Shown here in pieces: positions 20,533 through 30,715 of a stretch of 64,000 bases of DNA. Under the pieces are notes generated by a model. The model did not search any database and had not been told where the DNA came from. It saw only the letters and a list, made by a program, of their open reading frames with translations. A program made the position numbers and the translations under genes. The stretch is from the NCBI RefSeq assembly GCF_009389715.1, contig NC_052409.1, forward strand, positions 660,001 to 724,000, in the 5' to 3' direction. Numbering within the stretch: the first letter of the stretch is position 1; every line of letters starts with the position of its first letter. This DNA is from Phoenix dactylifera. Lineage: Eukaryota; Streptophyta; Magnoliopsida; Arecales; Arecaceae.

Positions 20533-23500
20533 CGTGGTACCGCGTCTCGGCATCCCGGAGGACTCGGCTGATGTAGTATACAGGCTTCTGAAGTCTTGCC
20601 TCTTCCCGAACCAGTACTGCGCTGACTGCGGTTGGGGAGACCGCCAGGTAAAGGTAGAGCATCTCCCCCTCTTGCGGCTTGGACAGCAGGGGAGGAGACG
20701 CCATGTACTCCTTGAGCTGGTCGAACGCCGCATGACATTCGGCCGTCCAGAGGAAGTCTTTTGGGCGCTTCAACACCTTGAAGAATGGTTGGCAGCGTTC
20801 GGCCGACTTTGCCACAAATCGTCCGAGCGCGGCGACCCTTCCAGCGAGCTCCTGAACCTCCTTCACTTTGGTCGGAGGGGACATATCTTGGATGGCTTTG
20901 ATCTTGTCCGGGTTGGCCTCGATCCCGCGCTGGTTGACAATGAAACCGAGGAACCTCCCGGCCGAAGCACCAAAAGCGCACTTCGCTGGGTTTAGCTTCA
21001 TGCGAAACTTTCGCAAGGTGGTGAAAGTCTCCTCCAGATCTGCAATGTGCTGGTCTGCATGGCGGCTTTTTACCAGCATATCGTCCACGTACACCTCCAT
21101 ATTCCGGCCGATCTGCTCCTTGAAGATTTTATTGACGAGGCGCTGGTAAGTGGCGCCAGCGTTCTTCAGACCGAAGGGCATTACCTTGTAACAGTACAGC
21201 CCCCGGTCTGTTATGAAGGCAGTTTTCTCCTCGTCCTGTGGAGCCATCATTATTTGGTTGTAGCCGGAGAAGGCGTCCATAAAAGACAGTAGCTGATATC
21301 CGGAAGTCGCGTCGACCAGTTGGTCTATCCGTGGAAGCGGAAAGCTATCCTTGGGGCACGCCTTGTTCAGGTCGGTGTAGTCGACGCACATCCTCCACTT
21401 CCCGCTCGCCTTCCGGACAAGTACGACGTTTGCCAGCCACTCGGGGTAGCTCACCTCTCTTATGAAACCTGCCTCCAAGAGTTTGTCTACCTCCTGGTCG
21501 ACCACCCGGATCCGATCCGGGGCACAGTGTCTCTTCTTTTGCTTTACTGGTCGGTGGGTCGGGTCGACGTTGAGGGCGTGAGAAACGACCTCCGGGTCGA
21601 TCCCAGGTACATCGGCCGCCGACCAGGCAAACACATCTGCATTGGCTCGGAGGAATTCCACTAACCGGAGCCGAGCTTCCAAGTCGAGGTTGGCACCGAC
21701 CCGGACCGTGCGGTCCGGGCGGCCTTCTTCGAGGGGAACTTCGATTACGCCCTCGGCCGGCTCCCCGTGCCGCAAGGCCACTTCGTCTCTGGCGTCAAGT
21801 GACTCGACGCTTAGGGCCTCCATGGGCTTCTTCCCTTTGAGAGTTGCTAGGAAACACTGCCGTGCGGTCGGCTGGTCACCTCGGACCTCTCCAATCCCGG
21901 CCGCTGTGGGGAACCGCATGAGCAAATGGTAGGTAGAAACCACCGCGCGAAGGGCGTTCAGTCCGGGTCGTCCGAGGATAGCGTTGTAGGCCGAGGGGAC
22001 ACGGACGACCAAGAACCCGAGCCGCACCGTGGCTTCTGCGGGTGCAATGCCCGCAGTCACAGGCAGCTCGATGACACCTTCGGCCGAGATAGCGTCTCCA
22101 GTGAATCCTATGAGGGGGGTGGATGTTTTGTGCAACAATTGTCGGGAAAAGCCCATCTTTTGGAAGGCCTCGTAATACAAAATATCAGCTGAGCTTCCAC
22201 TATCCACAAGAACACGCCTTACATCATAGTCCGCCATAGTGAGAGAGATCACCATGGCGTCATCGTGGGGAGTCTGAACCCCCTTTACATCTTCATCACA
22301 AAAAGTGATTACATTTCCGACCCGCTGCCTCTTCGCGACGGCCACTCCTGATACTTCCGCCGAGCCCCCTGCGTTCCTCACGGGCCGAGAGCAGCCCCCA
22401 GTGATGGTGTGGATCACTCCCGCAACGGGTCGATTCTGCTCCCGAGGCTCCTGAGGGGCCGGGTCGGCTGGACGCGGGTCTGCGGGGGGACGTCGGTCGT
22501 TTACATATCGACCGAGACGCCCTCGGCGAATGAGAGCCTCGATCTCGTCCCGAAGCTGGAAGCAGTCTTCGGTATCGTGGCCGTGGTCTCGGTGGTACTC
22601 ACAGTACGCCCGAGAAGGCTTCCTCCCAGGGATCTTCTTCATCTGCCTCGGGACCGGGAGGTTTTCCCGCCCCTTGACCTCCATGAGGATCTGGGCCCGG
22701 GGGGCCAGGAGTGGGGTGTACCGGTTGAAGCGTCGGTGCGGAGAACGAGGGCGTGTGGCGCCGTGGTTCCTTGCTGGTGACGGGCTTCTGCGCCGGCGTT
22801 GAGGCGTCGGGCTCCTCCTCTGGGGTGCCTCTTTTCGCCTTTTCTTCCCGGGCTTTAGAGGGGCCTCGGCGGCCTCCTTGTTCCGGTGGGAGGCTGCCTC
22901 CTCGGCGTCTGCATACTGGTTTGCCCGAGACAACAGCTCCGGGAAGCTCCGCGGCAGGCGTTTGTCCAGGGAGAAGGTGAGTCTGCCCTTCCGGAAGCCT
23001 CGCTTCAGGGCTGAGAGAGCCACCTCCTGGCTCAAATTCCGGACTTCCAGTGTTGCCTTGTTGAAGCGGGTGAGATAATCCCGCAGGCTCTCTCCCTCGT
23101 TCTGCCGGACATCGAAGAGGGAGTCGGAGACCAGTCTTCGCCGGCTACTGACGGCGAAATGGCTGATGAAGAGACGGGTGAACTGGTGGAAGGACTGGAT
23201 GGAATTAGCCTCCAGGCCGGCGAACCACGCCCTTGCCGGGCCGCGGAGGGTCGCCGGGAAGGCTTTGCAGAGGAGAGGATCCGATGCTCCATGGAGGAGC
23301 ATAAGAGTCCTGAAACTCTCCACGTGGTCCCGTGGGTCCGCCGCCCCGTCGTAGGGTTCGATCGCCGGCATTTTGAACCCCGGCGGGTTTAGGGTTCGCA
23401 GGATCCTTGAGGCAAGCGCCGGCTGGGAGGAGATTTCCAAGTCGGCGAAGGGATCTTTGGAGTGGCCCTTCAGGACCTGGAGCTGTCTGTGGAGATCGTC

Positions 23501-24001
23501 CATCCGCCGGTCCAGGGAGCGCGACCGGTGGGTGGGAGACAAGGAGCGGCGCGAGGGGGACCGACTGGAGTGCGGGCCCCTCGAGGACTGGGGTGTCTGA
23601 GAACGCGCCCGGGTCCGCCTCTCGTACCCCGCGCAGCTCCGATGAGAAGGTCCTGGCAGAATGGACCGCACTCGAGAATCCTCCCCGCGCCGGCGCTCCT
23701 CTCCATGGGAGAGGAAGGAGCGCGGGTTGTGAGGAAGAGGCGAGTGCTCGGGGAGCAGCGGCTCCTGAGCCCGCTGCGGCACCCGAGAGATCACACCCTG
23801 CAGATTCTGCACTGCCTCCGCGAGGGTGCGAACCTGCTGGGCTAGCTGGTCGAACTGAGCAGGTTCGACCGTCTGAATGGGAGGAGAAGCGGTGGAATGC
23901 TGCTGAGAGTGTGTTGGGGACGCAGCAGCCTCCCGGCCAGAGGCGCGAGAGGCTCCGCGACCGGAAGCATTGGAAGCTCCGCGACCACCTCGCCGTGCCA
24001 T
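20525..24001 (-). CDS. Tat gag-protease-reverse transcriptase, 5' part of polyprotein
   Basis: Reads from ATG at 24,001 (MARRGGRGASNASGRG) to TGA at 20,525, 1,158 residues. The frame also opens upstream into the LTR, but this ATG is the first after the LTR and primer site. An Arg/Ser-rich N-terminus is followed by the gag capsid region (about residues 205-390; FKMPAIEPYDGAADPRDHVE, GPARAWFAGLE, GESLRDYLTRFNKATLEV), a basic stretch and a zinc-knuckle-like C/H motif (CEYHRDHGHDTEDCFQL). The aspartic protease motif is VDSGSSADILYYEAF with Asp600. Reverse transcriptase shows WRMCVDYTDLNKACPKDSFP, FMDAFSGYNQI, MPFGLKNAGATYQRL and YVDD at 971-974. The frame breaks inside RNase H just after ETRYHE; the rest continues in another frame. 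One inserted base, or a two-base loss, would explain it. Confidence 0.92.
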   Translation of the reverse strand: MARRGGRGASNASGRGASRASGREAAASPTHSQQHSTASPPIQTVEPAQFDQLAQQVRTLAEAVQNLQGVISRVPQRAQEPLLPEHSPLPHNPRSFLSHGEERRRGEDSRVRSILPGPSHRSCAGYERRTRARSQTPQSSRGPHSSRSPSRRSLSPTHRSRSLDRRMDDLHRQLQVLKGHSKDPFADLEISSQPALASRILRTLNPPGFKMPAIEPYDGAADPRDHVESFRTLMLLHGASDPLLCKAFPATLRGPARAWFAGLEANSIQSFHQFTRLFISHFAVSSRRRLVSDSLFDVRQNEGESLRDYLTRFNKATLEVRNLSQEVALSALKRGFRKGRLTFSLDKRLPRSFPELLSRANQYADAEEAASHRNKEAAEAPLKPGKKRRKEAPQRRSPTPQRRRRSPSPARNHGATRPRSPHRRFNRYTPLLAPRAQILMEVKGRENLPVPRQMKKIPGRKPSRAYCEYHRDHGHDTEDCFQLRDEIEALIRRGRLGRYVNDRRPPADPRPADPAPQEPREQNRPVAGVIHTITGGCSRPVRNAGGSAEVSGVAVAKRQRVGNVITFCDEDVKGVQTPHDDAMVISLTMADYDVRRVLVDSGSSADILYYEAFQKMGFSRQLLHKTSTPLIGFTGDAISAEGVIELPVTAGIAPAEATVRLGFLVVRVPSAYNAILGRPGLNALRAVVSTYHLLMRFPTAAGIGEVRGDQPTARQCFLATLKGKKPMEALSVESLDARDEVALRHGEPAEGVIEVPLEEGRPDRTVRVGANLDLEARLRLVEFLRANADVFAWSAADVPGIDPEVVSHALNVDPTHRPVKQKKRHCAPDRIRVVDQEVDKLLEAGFIREVSYPEWLANVVLVRKASGKWRMCVDYTDLNKACPKDSFPLPRIDQLVDATSGYQLLSFMDAFSGYNQIMMAPQDEEKTAFITDRGLYCYKVMPFGLKNAGATYQRLVNKIFKEQIGRNMEVYVDDMLVKSRHADQHIADLEETFTTLRKFRMKLNPAKCAFGASAGRFLGFIVNQRGIEANPDKIKAIQDMSPPTKVKEVQELAGRVAALGRFVAKSAERCQPFFKVLKRPKDFLWTAECHAAFDQLKEYMASPPLLSKPQEGEMLYLYLAVSPTAVSAVLVREEARLQKPVYYISRVLRDAETRYHEG

Positions 24002-24023
24002 TACGATCGTTCTGAGATTCGGC

Positions 24024-24041
24024 CCTTCCTCTAGCGCCAAC
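24024..24041 (-). other. Probable primer binding site
   Basis: On the minus strand the bases directly after the 5' LTR read GTTGGCGCTAGAGGAAGG. TGGCGC-type primer sites are common in Tat elements. I cannot assign the tRNA from memory. Confidence 0.6.
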
Positions 24042-25131
24042 TGTTGCTGGTGGTCCAAACCGAGAACGATTGACACGACGGTGTGAACGGGGGTTCCGCC
24101 TGAGTTGTCTTGGTTGGTGCTGGTTGCGCTCCACCTTCCGCCAAGGAACCTGCAAACAAGCCTTGCACCACCACCAGGGTGGTGATGGCCCTCCGACGGT
24201 CAAGTCAGAGGAGATTGGAGGAGGAGAGATGATAATCACAAGTGGGAGAGAGTGCTCTGGGAGGTATTGCTTACCCCCCCTTCTCCCCCCAGCCGCATAT
24301 ATACCTGGCTGGGAGGTCTCTCAGGGGGGTTTGTCGTCGTGGGGCACGATAGAATGGCCACTGACATGGCCGTTACGGGGCGTCGTGGAGCAGCGCTGGG
24401 TACGGTCATGGCAGGGCGTAGTGGAGCTCCGCTTTGTACGGTTGATACAGGAGATCGTGGGCAGCATCGGGTACAGCCGTTGCAGGGAGTAGTGGAGCAG
24501 GAGGCCGCGGCGTGCCTCTGGAGAATAGCCTGTCGTTATCAAAAGATCTCCGACTCGGGGTCGGAATGCTGGATCATAGGGCAGCCGACCCGGGGTCGGG
24601 CTGCGAAGCCGAGGAGGTCCGACTCGGGGTCGGAGTGCTGGATCATAGGGCAGCCGACCCGGGGTCGGGCTGCGGAGCCGAGGAGGTCCGACTCGGAGTC
24701 GGAGTGCTGGATCATAGGGCAGCCGACCCGGGGTCGGGCTGCGGAGCCGAGGAGGTCCGACTCGGAGTCGGAGTGCTGGATCATAGGGCAGCCGACCCGG
24801 GGTCGGGCTGCGAAGCCGAGGAGGTCCGACTCGGGGTCGGAGTGCTGGATCATAGGGCAGCCGACCCGGGGTCGGGCTGCGGAGCCGAGGAGGTCCGACT
24901 CGGGGTCGGAGTGCTGGATCATAGGGCAGCCGACCCGGGGTCGGGCTGCGGAGCCGAGGAGGTCCGACTCGGAGTCGGAGTGCTGGATCATAGGGCAGCC
25001 GACCCGGGGTCGGGCTGCGGAGCCGAGGAGGTCCGACTCGGGGTCGGAGTGCTGGATCATAGGGCAGCTGTAGCTTTCCTGGATACGCGTGCCGATCACG
25101 TGGGGCATGGCGGCTCAATTCCCCCATAACA
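24042..25131 (-). repeat. Right LTR (5' LTR of the element)
   Basis: 1,090 bp, matching the left LTR end to end. The 68-bp difference is accounted for by one extra 69-bp unit (+69), one extra G near 24,095 (+1) and two fewer Cs in the polyC run near 24,278 (-2). It has a TATATA box on the minus strand at 24,297-24,303. Confidence 0.95.
24550..25068. repeat. 69-bp tandem array in the right LTR (U3)
   Basis: Seven full units plus a partial one, against six plus a partial in the left LTR. The variant order (GAAGCC or GGAGCC; GGGTCGG or GAGTCGG) matches the left array apart from one inserted unit near the third position from the end. Confidence 0.95.
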
Positions 25132-25136
25132 ACTAG
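25132..25136. repeat. Target site duplication, right copy (ACTAG)
   Basis: Matches 12,355-12,359. Confidence 0.95.
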
Positions 25137-27389
25137 TAATTAAATTGCTAGCAAAACTGGCTTGGGCTTCTTCCCCTCTCCACGGTGGCTACAGTTAACT
25201 ACATCGAAATTAATTCGATTGGTAAAATATGTCACATAATTGGTACATAGCAGTATGACTTTTTTTTTAATTTTATTTTTTGAATCTAGACGTCAGTATG
25301 ACGATAATATACTGTTCTAATTGGTATATTATTATATGTATAAAAAAATTATGATTCAAGCAGGAGAAAATGGAGAGCGAGAGAGTCTCTCTCCGTATCA
25401 TGTTCAGCCGCCAGCGCCCACGGGATCGGGTTGATTTCTTCGGCTCTTCCCTATACCGTAGGAGGAGCTGGAGGAAGGTATATCCCTCGCGCGAAAGAAG
25501 GACACGCCTTCCTTCGCGCCCGGCGACCGTCGTATAGTCCACCGCCCGCTTTGACATCTGTGCAGATGGGAAGACGGGCGCAAGGGGAGGCGTTGTCTTT
25601 TTTTTTTTTTTTTTCTTCCCCCGCGCGAAGAGACAACCACGTCGTGGCTCGAACACCCGAGAACGAGCGGTCCAGTCACCACCGAGCACCACCACCCCGC
25701 GGGGGCAGAGCCTGACAGCGCATCACATGCTCGCTCGCTCACGGTGGGGGCCAGCGGGTCAAACATTACCGGGGTCAATATAACTCCTGGTTTTCCCCTC
25801 TCCCCCGGTAAGAGTGGAGGGAGGTACTTGGCGCATGTTTAGAGTTGACAATAGGAGGATTAATTGTAGACTGATAAGATCCGTAGGAAATAAAATAATA
25901 GATTAGTAAGAAGAGGTGGGATGCAAGCTGTGTAAAAAATGTGGTAAGAGACAAGGGGACGTGACCATGCCGCCAATCAGAACGCCGTAGACCTCACTCC
26001 GCGGGAGAGAAAAAGCTTCCGCCTTGGGCGCTGCAGGGGGTGGGGTGGATTACCAATGATCTTTCATTCGACGATTACCAATGATACCGGCACCGTGCTA
26101 AGGAGACTATGGTAGTTCTTCCAGCTTAATTTTTGGATTTTCTTTTTCTGATTTCCACAATTATATTCATTCTATATTGGTTTAATTTAGCCGATTTTTT
26201 TTTTTTTAAAAAAAAATGGATTACAAATCTAGCAGTCGTCCTCCACCTATTCCTGCAATCATCAGCGAGAATAATTGGCCAACTATTCCTATCCTCCACC
26301 TTCTCTATGGGATGACAAGTGGACCGCCCACATCAATCCGATGCTTGTCTATGTCAAATCGCCTCCTGCACCATGCAGGACTTAGCATGCAGAATTCTTG
26401 CCCCGCGAGGGTGATGAATGCATGGTCAAAGAGACCAAAAATACTAGTAAAAACATACTGCACGGTACATCAAGAATTTGCCGTTGGCTGTTATCGACAT
26501 CAACAACCAACCGGCCTCAATTAAGTGCCTCAAAGTAGCACAATATAAGCCGATCCGTGAAGCCTCTGGCAAAAGAATATGAAAAGACAACTGATGAAAA
26601 TTCCCGCGGGGGAGAAAGCCTGGCAGGCGCAGCACGTCACATGCTCGCTCGCTCGCTCGCTCGCGGTGGGTGCCGCCAGCGGCGTTCAACGGCTGGTCTT
26701 TTCCCTCTCCCTCGATAACAGCGTCGGTGGTTGGAGCGATCGAAGGATTAACCGTAAACTACTGAGATCTGCAATAAACAAAGGTTGTCTATAACATGGT
26801 GCAAGAGACAAAAGGACGTGACCATGCCAACAATCAAAACAGCTGTAGACCCCACCACCAGGGATTGGAATCTCCATAATATTAGATTGTTTATGACTGA
26901 CTGGTAGTTGCATATGAACCTTTAGCAAAGACTTCCCAACGAGGAAGACCGTTGAGAATTATTGCTAGATTATACTAAATTTTTTTCTAATTTTATTATC
27001 TTTAATTATTACATTTAGAATAAATATTTGTTATTCTATTTTTTTAAATAATTATTTTTATTTTTTAATAGTTGTTAGTTTTGAATTTAGATAGAAATCA
27101 AACAACTCACTCATATAATGCTTTATTTAAAAGAACCTTAGGCATCTTCTTTGGTGTGGTATAAAAAAAGAAAAAAAAAAAAAGAAAGAGGAGGAGAGTA
27201 AGAGATAACCTCTTTAATGAGATGTGAGAAAAGGCCTTCTTATGTGACTTAATTTTTAATAAAATATTTTTTATCTCCTATTCTTTTCTTCTAGCATCTT
27301 TTTTTCTATTATTTCTTTCTTTGGTGTTTATTTTGGATCTTGGGCCGGCATATTTGATCTACTCCAAATAGTGCATCATTTTATATGGT
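25137..27389. other. Intergenic DNA with a diverged local duplication
   Basis: This is the far side of the DNA that flanked the PB1 gene before the insertion. It has a GC-rich patch at about 25,380-25,720 with an 18-base T run at 25,597, and the duplicated segments listed separately. Open frames here are short and look like chance. The last ~250 bp before the copia primer site could be a decayed LTR end, which I could not confirm. Confidence 0.4.
25705..26865. repeat. Diverged direct duplication, about 25,705-26,000 and 26,625-26,865
   Basis: Both segments begin with CACATGCTCGCTCGCTCG-type sequence followed by GGTGGG and GCCAGCGG. Both then continue through a CCCTCTCCC patch and AGGATTAA, and end in a shared stretch (AAGAGACAA, GGACGTGACCATGCC, then AATCA and GTAGACC). 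The copies sit about 0.9 kb apart in the same orientation, with many substitutions and gaps. What they derive from is unknown. Confidence 0.65.
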
Positions 27390-28880
27390 ATCAGAGCTAT
27401 AAGCTTGGAGATCAATTGTTCGTGTGTTCATACCTTGGCATAGTTGAAAAGCTTCCAGTATTTTATTGTACGATGGTGATAGTGTGTGGACTCTGATTTG
27501 ATGATTCAAGAAATGAATCAATATGGCTCAAGATATCACCATCTCTAGCATTGGTATCAAAATTGAATAACACCAATTATGTGTATTGGAAGGCCTGCAT
27601 CAAATATTATTTGATTAGGCAAGATTTATAGGAGATTGTGAATGGGATAAATATCGCGAAGCCACCAGAAACTCATGACAATGTAAAAGCAAGAAAAAAG
27701 TGGAAGAACAAAGCTAGATATGTTATATATATTCTTATAACCAATATGAGTGAAGAAAATCACCAATATATTCAAGATATAAAATAGCATAGAATATTTT
27801 TACTGTTCCCCACTGAAAGTCTACCGAGGCTCGGCCTTAATTTTTAAAGAACGAGACTAATGCTCTCAAACCTTACAATCTTTCAATATTTTCTTACAGG
27901 AAAGAAATTATTTAATAAGCTTGATATGCTCGATCTAAATTCTTGTTATGATGAAAATAAACAATATAGTCTGTTAATTCGTGGTTTGAATAAAGAGTAT
28001 AGTGGTTATATGCTTGCTATTTCTGGACGGGCTAAAGAACCTATATTAGTAGAGTTCTAAAATATCTTTGTTAATCAAGAAGCACTTAATACTCAAATGC
28101 ATGATTTCACTATATTTTCTCAAAATGAATAAGTCTTATTTTTGGTAGTAAAAATAAACATAAGAAGTGGAACAATGCATTTAAAAATTTAGAAAAAAAG
28201 GCCGGTTGGAGAATATGAGGAAGACAAAAATCCTAATAAAAAATTATAAATTCAAGAGATATTATCGTAGGTGTCAAAAATTTGGCTACAAAATTCAAGA
28301 TGGCATAGTAAAGCTCAAATAATCTAATGTTGCATCTTCTACTTCAGACATAGGGAAGAGAAGAAAACTCGTAGTTGGGCTCTTATTACTACTATTGTTG
28401 ATTCCTGTTGATTCCAGTTGTTTTGATAGACAGCATGCATATGTTTTATTTCTTCTCATGTCCAGATATTAATTTTATTCATGATTGGATTGTTGATTCT
28501 GAATGTTCTAATCATCTAATTGATCATAGAGAGATATTTGATTTTTTATATGATTATCTGATGCTATTGCAATTGTCAGTAATTTATTTTATCCTATCAA
28601 AAATATTGGTGATTTTTCTCTCATCTCATCAACAGTTCTTCTGTTTATGTGAATAATGTTTATCATGTGTCGGGCATGAAGAAAAATTTGATTTCCATTT
28701 CATGAATCATGGACAAAAAAGCTTATTAATCAAGGTAGGAAAGTGAACAACCTTTGTATTATGTCTATAGGTAATTTTTATATGGATCGGACTCTTAAGC
28801 ATAGTATTGCTCATTTATGGCATGCTAGATTGGCTCATGTGAATCATGACGGACTTCAAGATATGCAAAGCAAGGATTAG
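27390..28880 (+). mobile_element. Decayed, truncated Ty1/copia retrotransposon
   Basis: The fragment starts at TGGTATCAGAGC (27,388-27,399), the classic copia primer site for initiator Met tRNA. Gag follows: NNTNYVYWKACIKYYLIRQD then a TAG, and later MLDLNSCYDENKQYSLLIRG. A degraded zinc knuckle lies near 28,275. The protease-type motif reads DWIVDSECSNHLIDHREIF at about 28,480. The pre-integrase region reads VYHVSGMKKNLISIS and AHLWHARLAHVNHDGLQDMQ at about 28,640-28,870. Stops and frame shifts are frequent. Integrase and reverse transcriptase are absent, and palindromic repeats follow directly. Confidence 0.8.
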
Positions 28881-28898
28881 TTAGTGGGCTTTCCAAGA

Positions 28899-29345
28899 TA
28901 AAGGATATACACGCAAAGCAAGTATTTTATAAGGATATATATGTAAATATTAATTTTGGAAAGATATTCATACAAATTTCAATATCTAAAAAATATGTAC
29001 GCAAAAAGCTTTGTATTACCTTCACTCGATAATTTGGTATAAACAAAAAGAATTGCATACATATCCTCCTAAATATTAAAATTTGCATAAATTCTCTTCT
29101 AAAATTAATATTTATTTGTATATCCTTATAAAATACTTGTTTTGTGTGTATATCCTTTATTTTTTTTTGCAAAGGTGCCCACATCATCTAACATCGTTAA
29201 GAAATTAGTGATTTAAAATTAGACTTAATAGGTAGATATGCAATAAGAAACATTGATAGGGATATATATATGCAAATAACACTTTACAAGGGTATTATTC
29301 ATATAATTACACATATTTAGGAGGCTTTATATGCAAAAAAAATCT
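28899..29345. repeat. Palindromic AT-rich repeat cluster 1
   Basis: The left arm (about 28,899-29,006) and right arm (29,051-29,159) are imperfect reverse complements of about 108 bp with a ~45-bp loop. A third unit in the left-arm orientation lies at about 29,262-29,340. Each arm is made of roughly 29-bp subunits of the form GGATATNCATGCAAATNTCAATTTT. Confidence 0.75.
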
Positions 29346-30310
29346 AATTTTATTTTTTCGATTTCAACCTATTTTAATACTCGGATTTGTCCAGTGCTTA
29401 TTCCTCAATATTTTTTAAAAAATATTACTTAAGAAAAGATTGATTCGACAATTAGATAACAAAAAGAGTTATGAAAGTTCTTTCACTAATTATGGGATTA
29501 TTCTATTTTATTCTTCTTCATTTATAACAACCACTATATCTTATTTTATCGAAATATAGCTTATAATATTTATTGCTATAAATGCATATATGAGGGCATG
29601 TATTAAAATATAGAAAAGAATTAGAATCTCTTAAAAACATACGATAGTTTACAATGATCAAGCTTTCTTGCCACTACTATAGTCATGGGTGGAAGAACAA
29701 TATCAGTCATCCCTAAGCAAAATTATTGAGAGACTTCGAATCCTTCAGACTTATTAACAACCTCCGCAGCCATATGGTAGAAAGCCACACCTTATGTTGT
29801 GTACCTTAAGCTACTTTTTTTGGAGCTTCAATTTTTTAGAAGAAAAAAAGATCTAGCATATGGGGCCCATCTTGTCACATTAATTTTAAATCAGCTACTA
29901 GCTTGCACATGAAAAATTTTTTGACTCTAAAAAATAAACATTGCAAATCTCATATACTAAAAGATAAATATTGCAAATATCTCACAATAATTTTTTTTAA
30001 ATAATTCAGAAAGCTAAAACATGACCTAGCCATCTTTATGTAAAAAAGGATACAATGACGAACTATCTATGATGGAGAAAAAAGTCGAGGGAATGGTTTT
30101 GATTTTAGACAGAGAAGTAAAAGAGAGGGTCGAGAGAGATCCAAAAATTTTTCAAAGGCGGTAGTTTAGTTTCTAGTGAGACCTGTTAACTTATTACCAA
30201 CTTGAAAAATAAAAAGATACTTTCATAATTTTAATTATTTTTTAATTTAAATAAATATGATTTTGGCTAATTACGCTAGCTGAATCGCTATGTCAAAAGT
30301 ATTCATAAAA
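29346..30310. other. AT-rich intergenic DNA
   Basis: I see no gene or recognisable element between the two palindromic repeat clusters. Confidence 0.4.
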
Positions 30311-30715
30311 AAATAGTATTTTGTGAGGGCATGCACATAAATATTAATTTGGAGGGCATTAATGCAAATTTTAATATTTTAAAGAGTATTTATGCAAAAA
30401 TCCAAGAATTTTTTTGCATGTATATCCTCCTAAATATATGAAATTGCATGAATATCCTCCAAAATTGCTATTTGCATATATACCCTTATTAACGTTTCTT
30501 TTTGCATGTTTATCCATTAAAGATATTTTTATCATTTCAATTTTAAACTATTAACTTTTTAACGGTGTTATACAGCATGGGTACATATACAAAGAAAAAA
30601 AAGGTATATATATAAAACAAGTGATTGATGAGAGTATACATGCAAATATCAATTTTGGAAGGATATTCATGCAAATTTCAATATTGAGGAGGGTGTGTAT
30701 GCAAAAAATCTAAAA
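30310..30715. repeat. Palindromic AT-rich repeat cluster 2
   Basis: Same family as the cluster at 28.9 kb. Units at about 30,318-30,405 and 30,625-30,710 read in one direction and a unit at about 30,411-30,495 reads in the other, so the last two can fold back on each other. The sequence after the final unit (AAAAAATCTAA) also follows the 29,340 unit. Confidence 0.75.

Larger units (their letters stand above)
12360..25131 (-). mobile_element. Complete Ty3/gypsy LTR retrotransposon, Tat lineage
   Basis: A 12.77 kb element bounded by matching LTRs and a 5-bp target duplication. Coding order on the minus strand is gag, protease, reverse transcriptase, RNase H, a second archaeal-type RNase H, and integrase. 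The second RNase H, and an extra ORF of opposite polarity between pol and the 3' LTR, are known marks of the Tat lineage. The LTRs differ by one 69-bp repeat unit and a few homopolymer bases; in the parts I compared I saw no substitutions, so the insertion is recent. Pol carries a frameshift, so this copy is probably not autonomous. Its G+C content is far above that of the flanks. Confidence 0.95.

Noticed and set aside
23205..24239. 344-codon minus-strand ORF running from the LTR into gag
   Set aside because: It overlaps gag in another frame, starts inside the LTR and has no recognisable domain.
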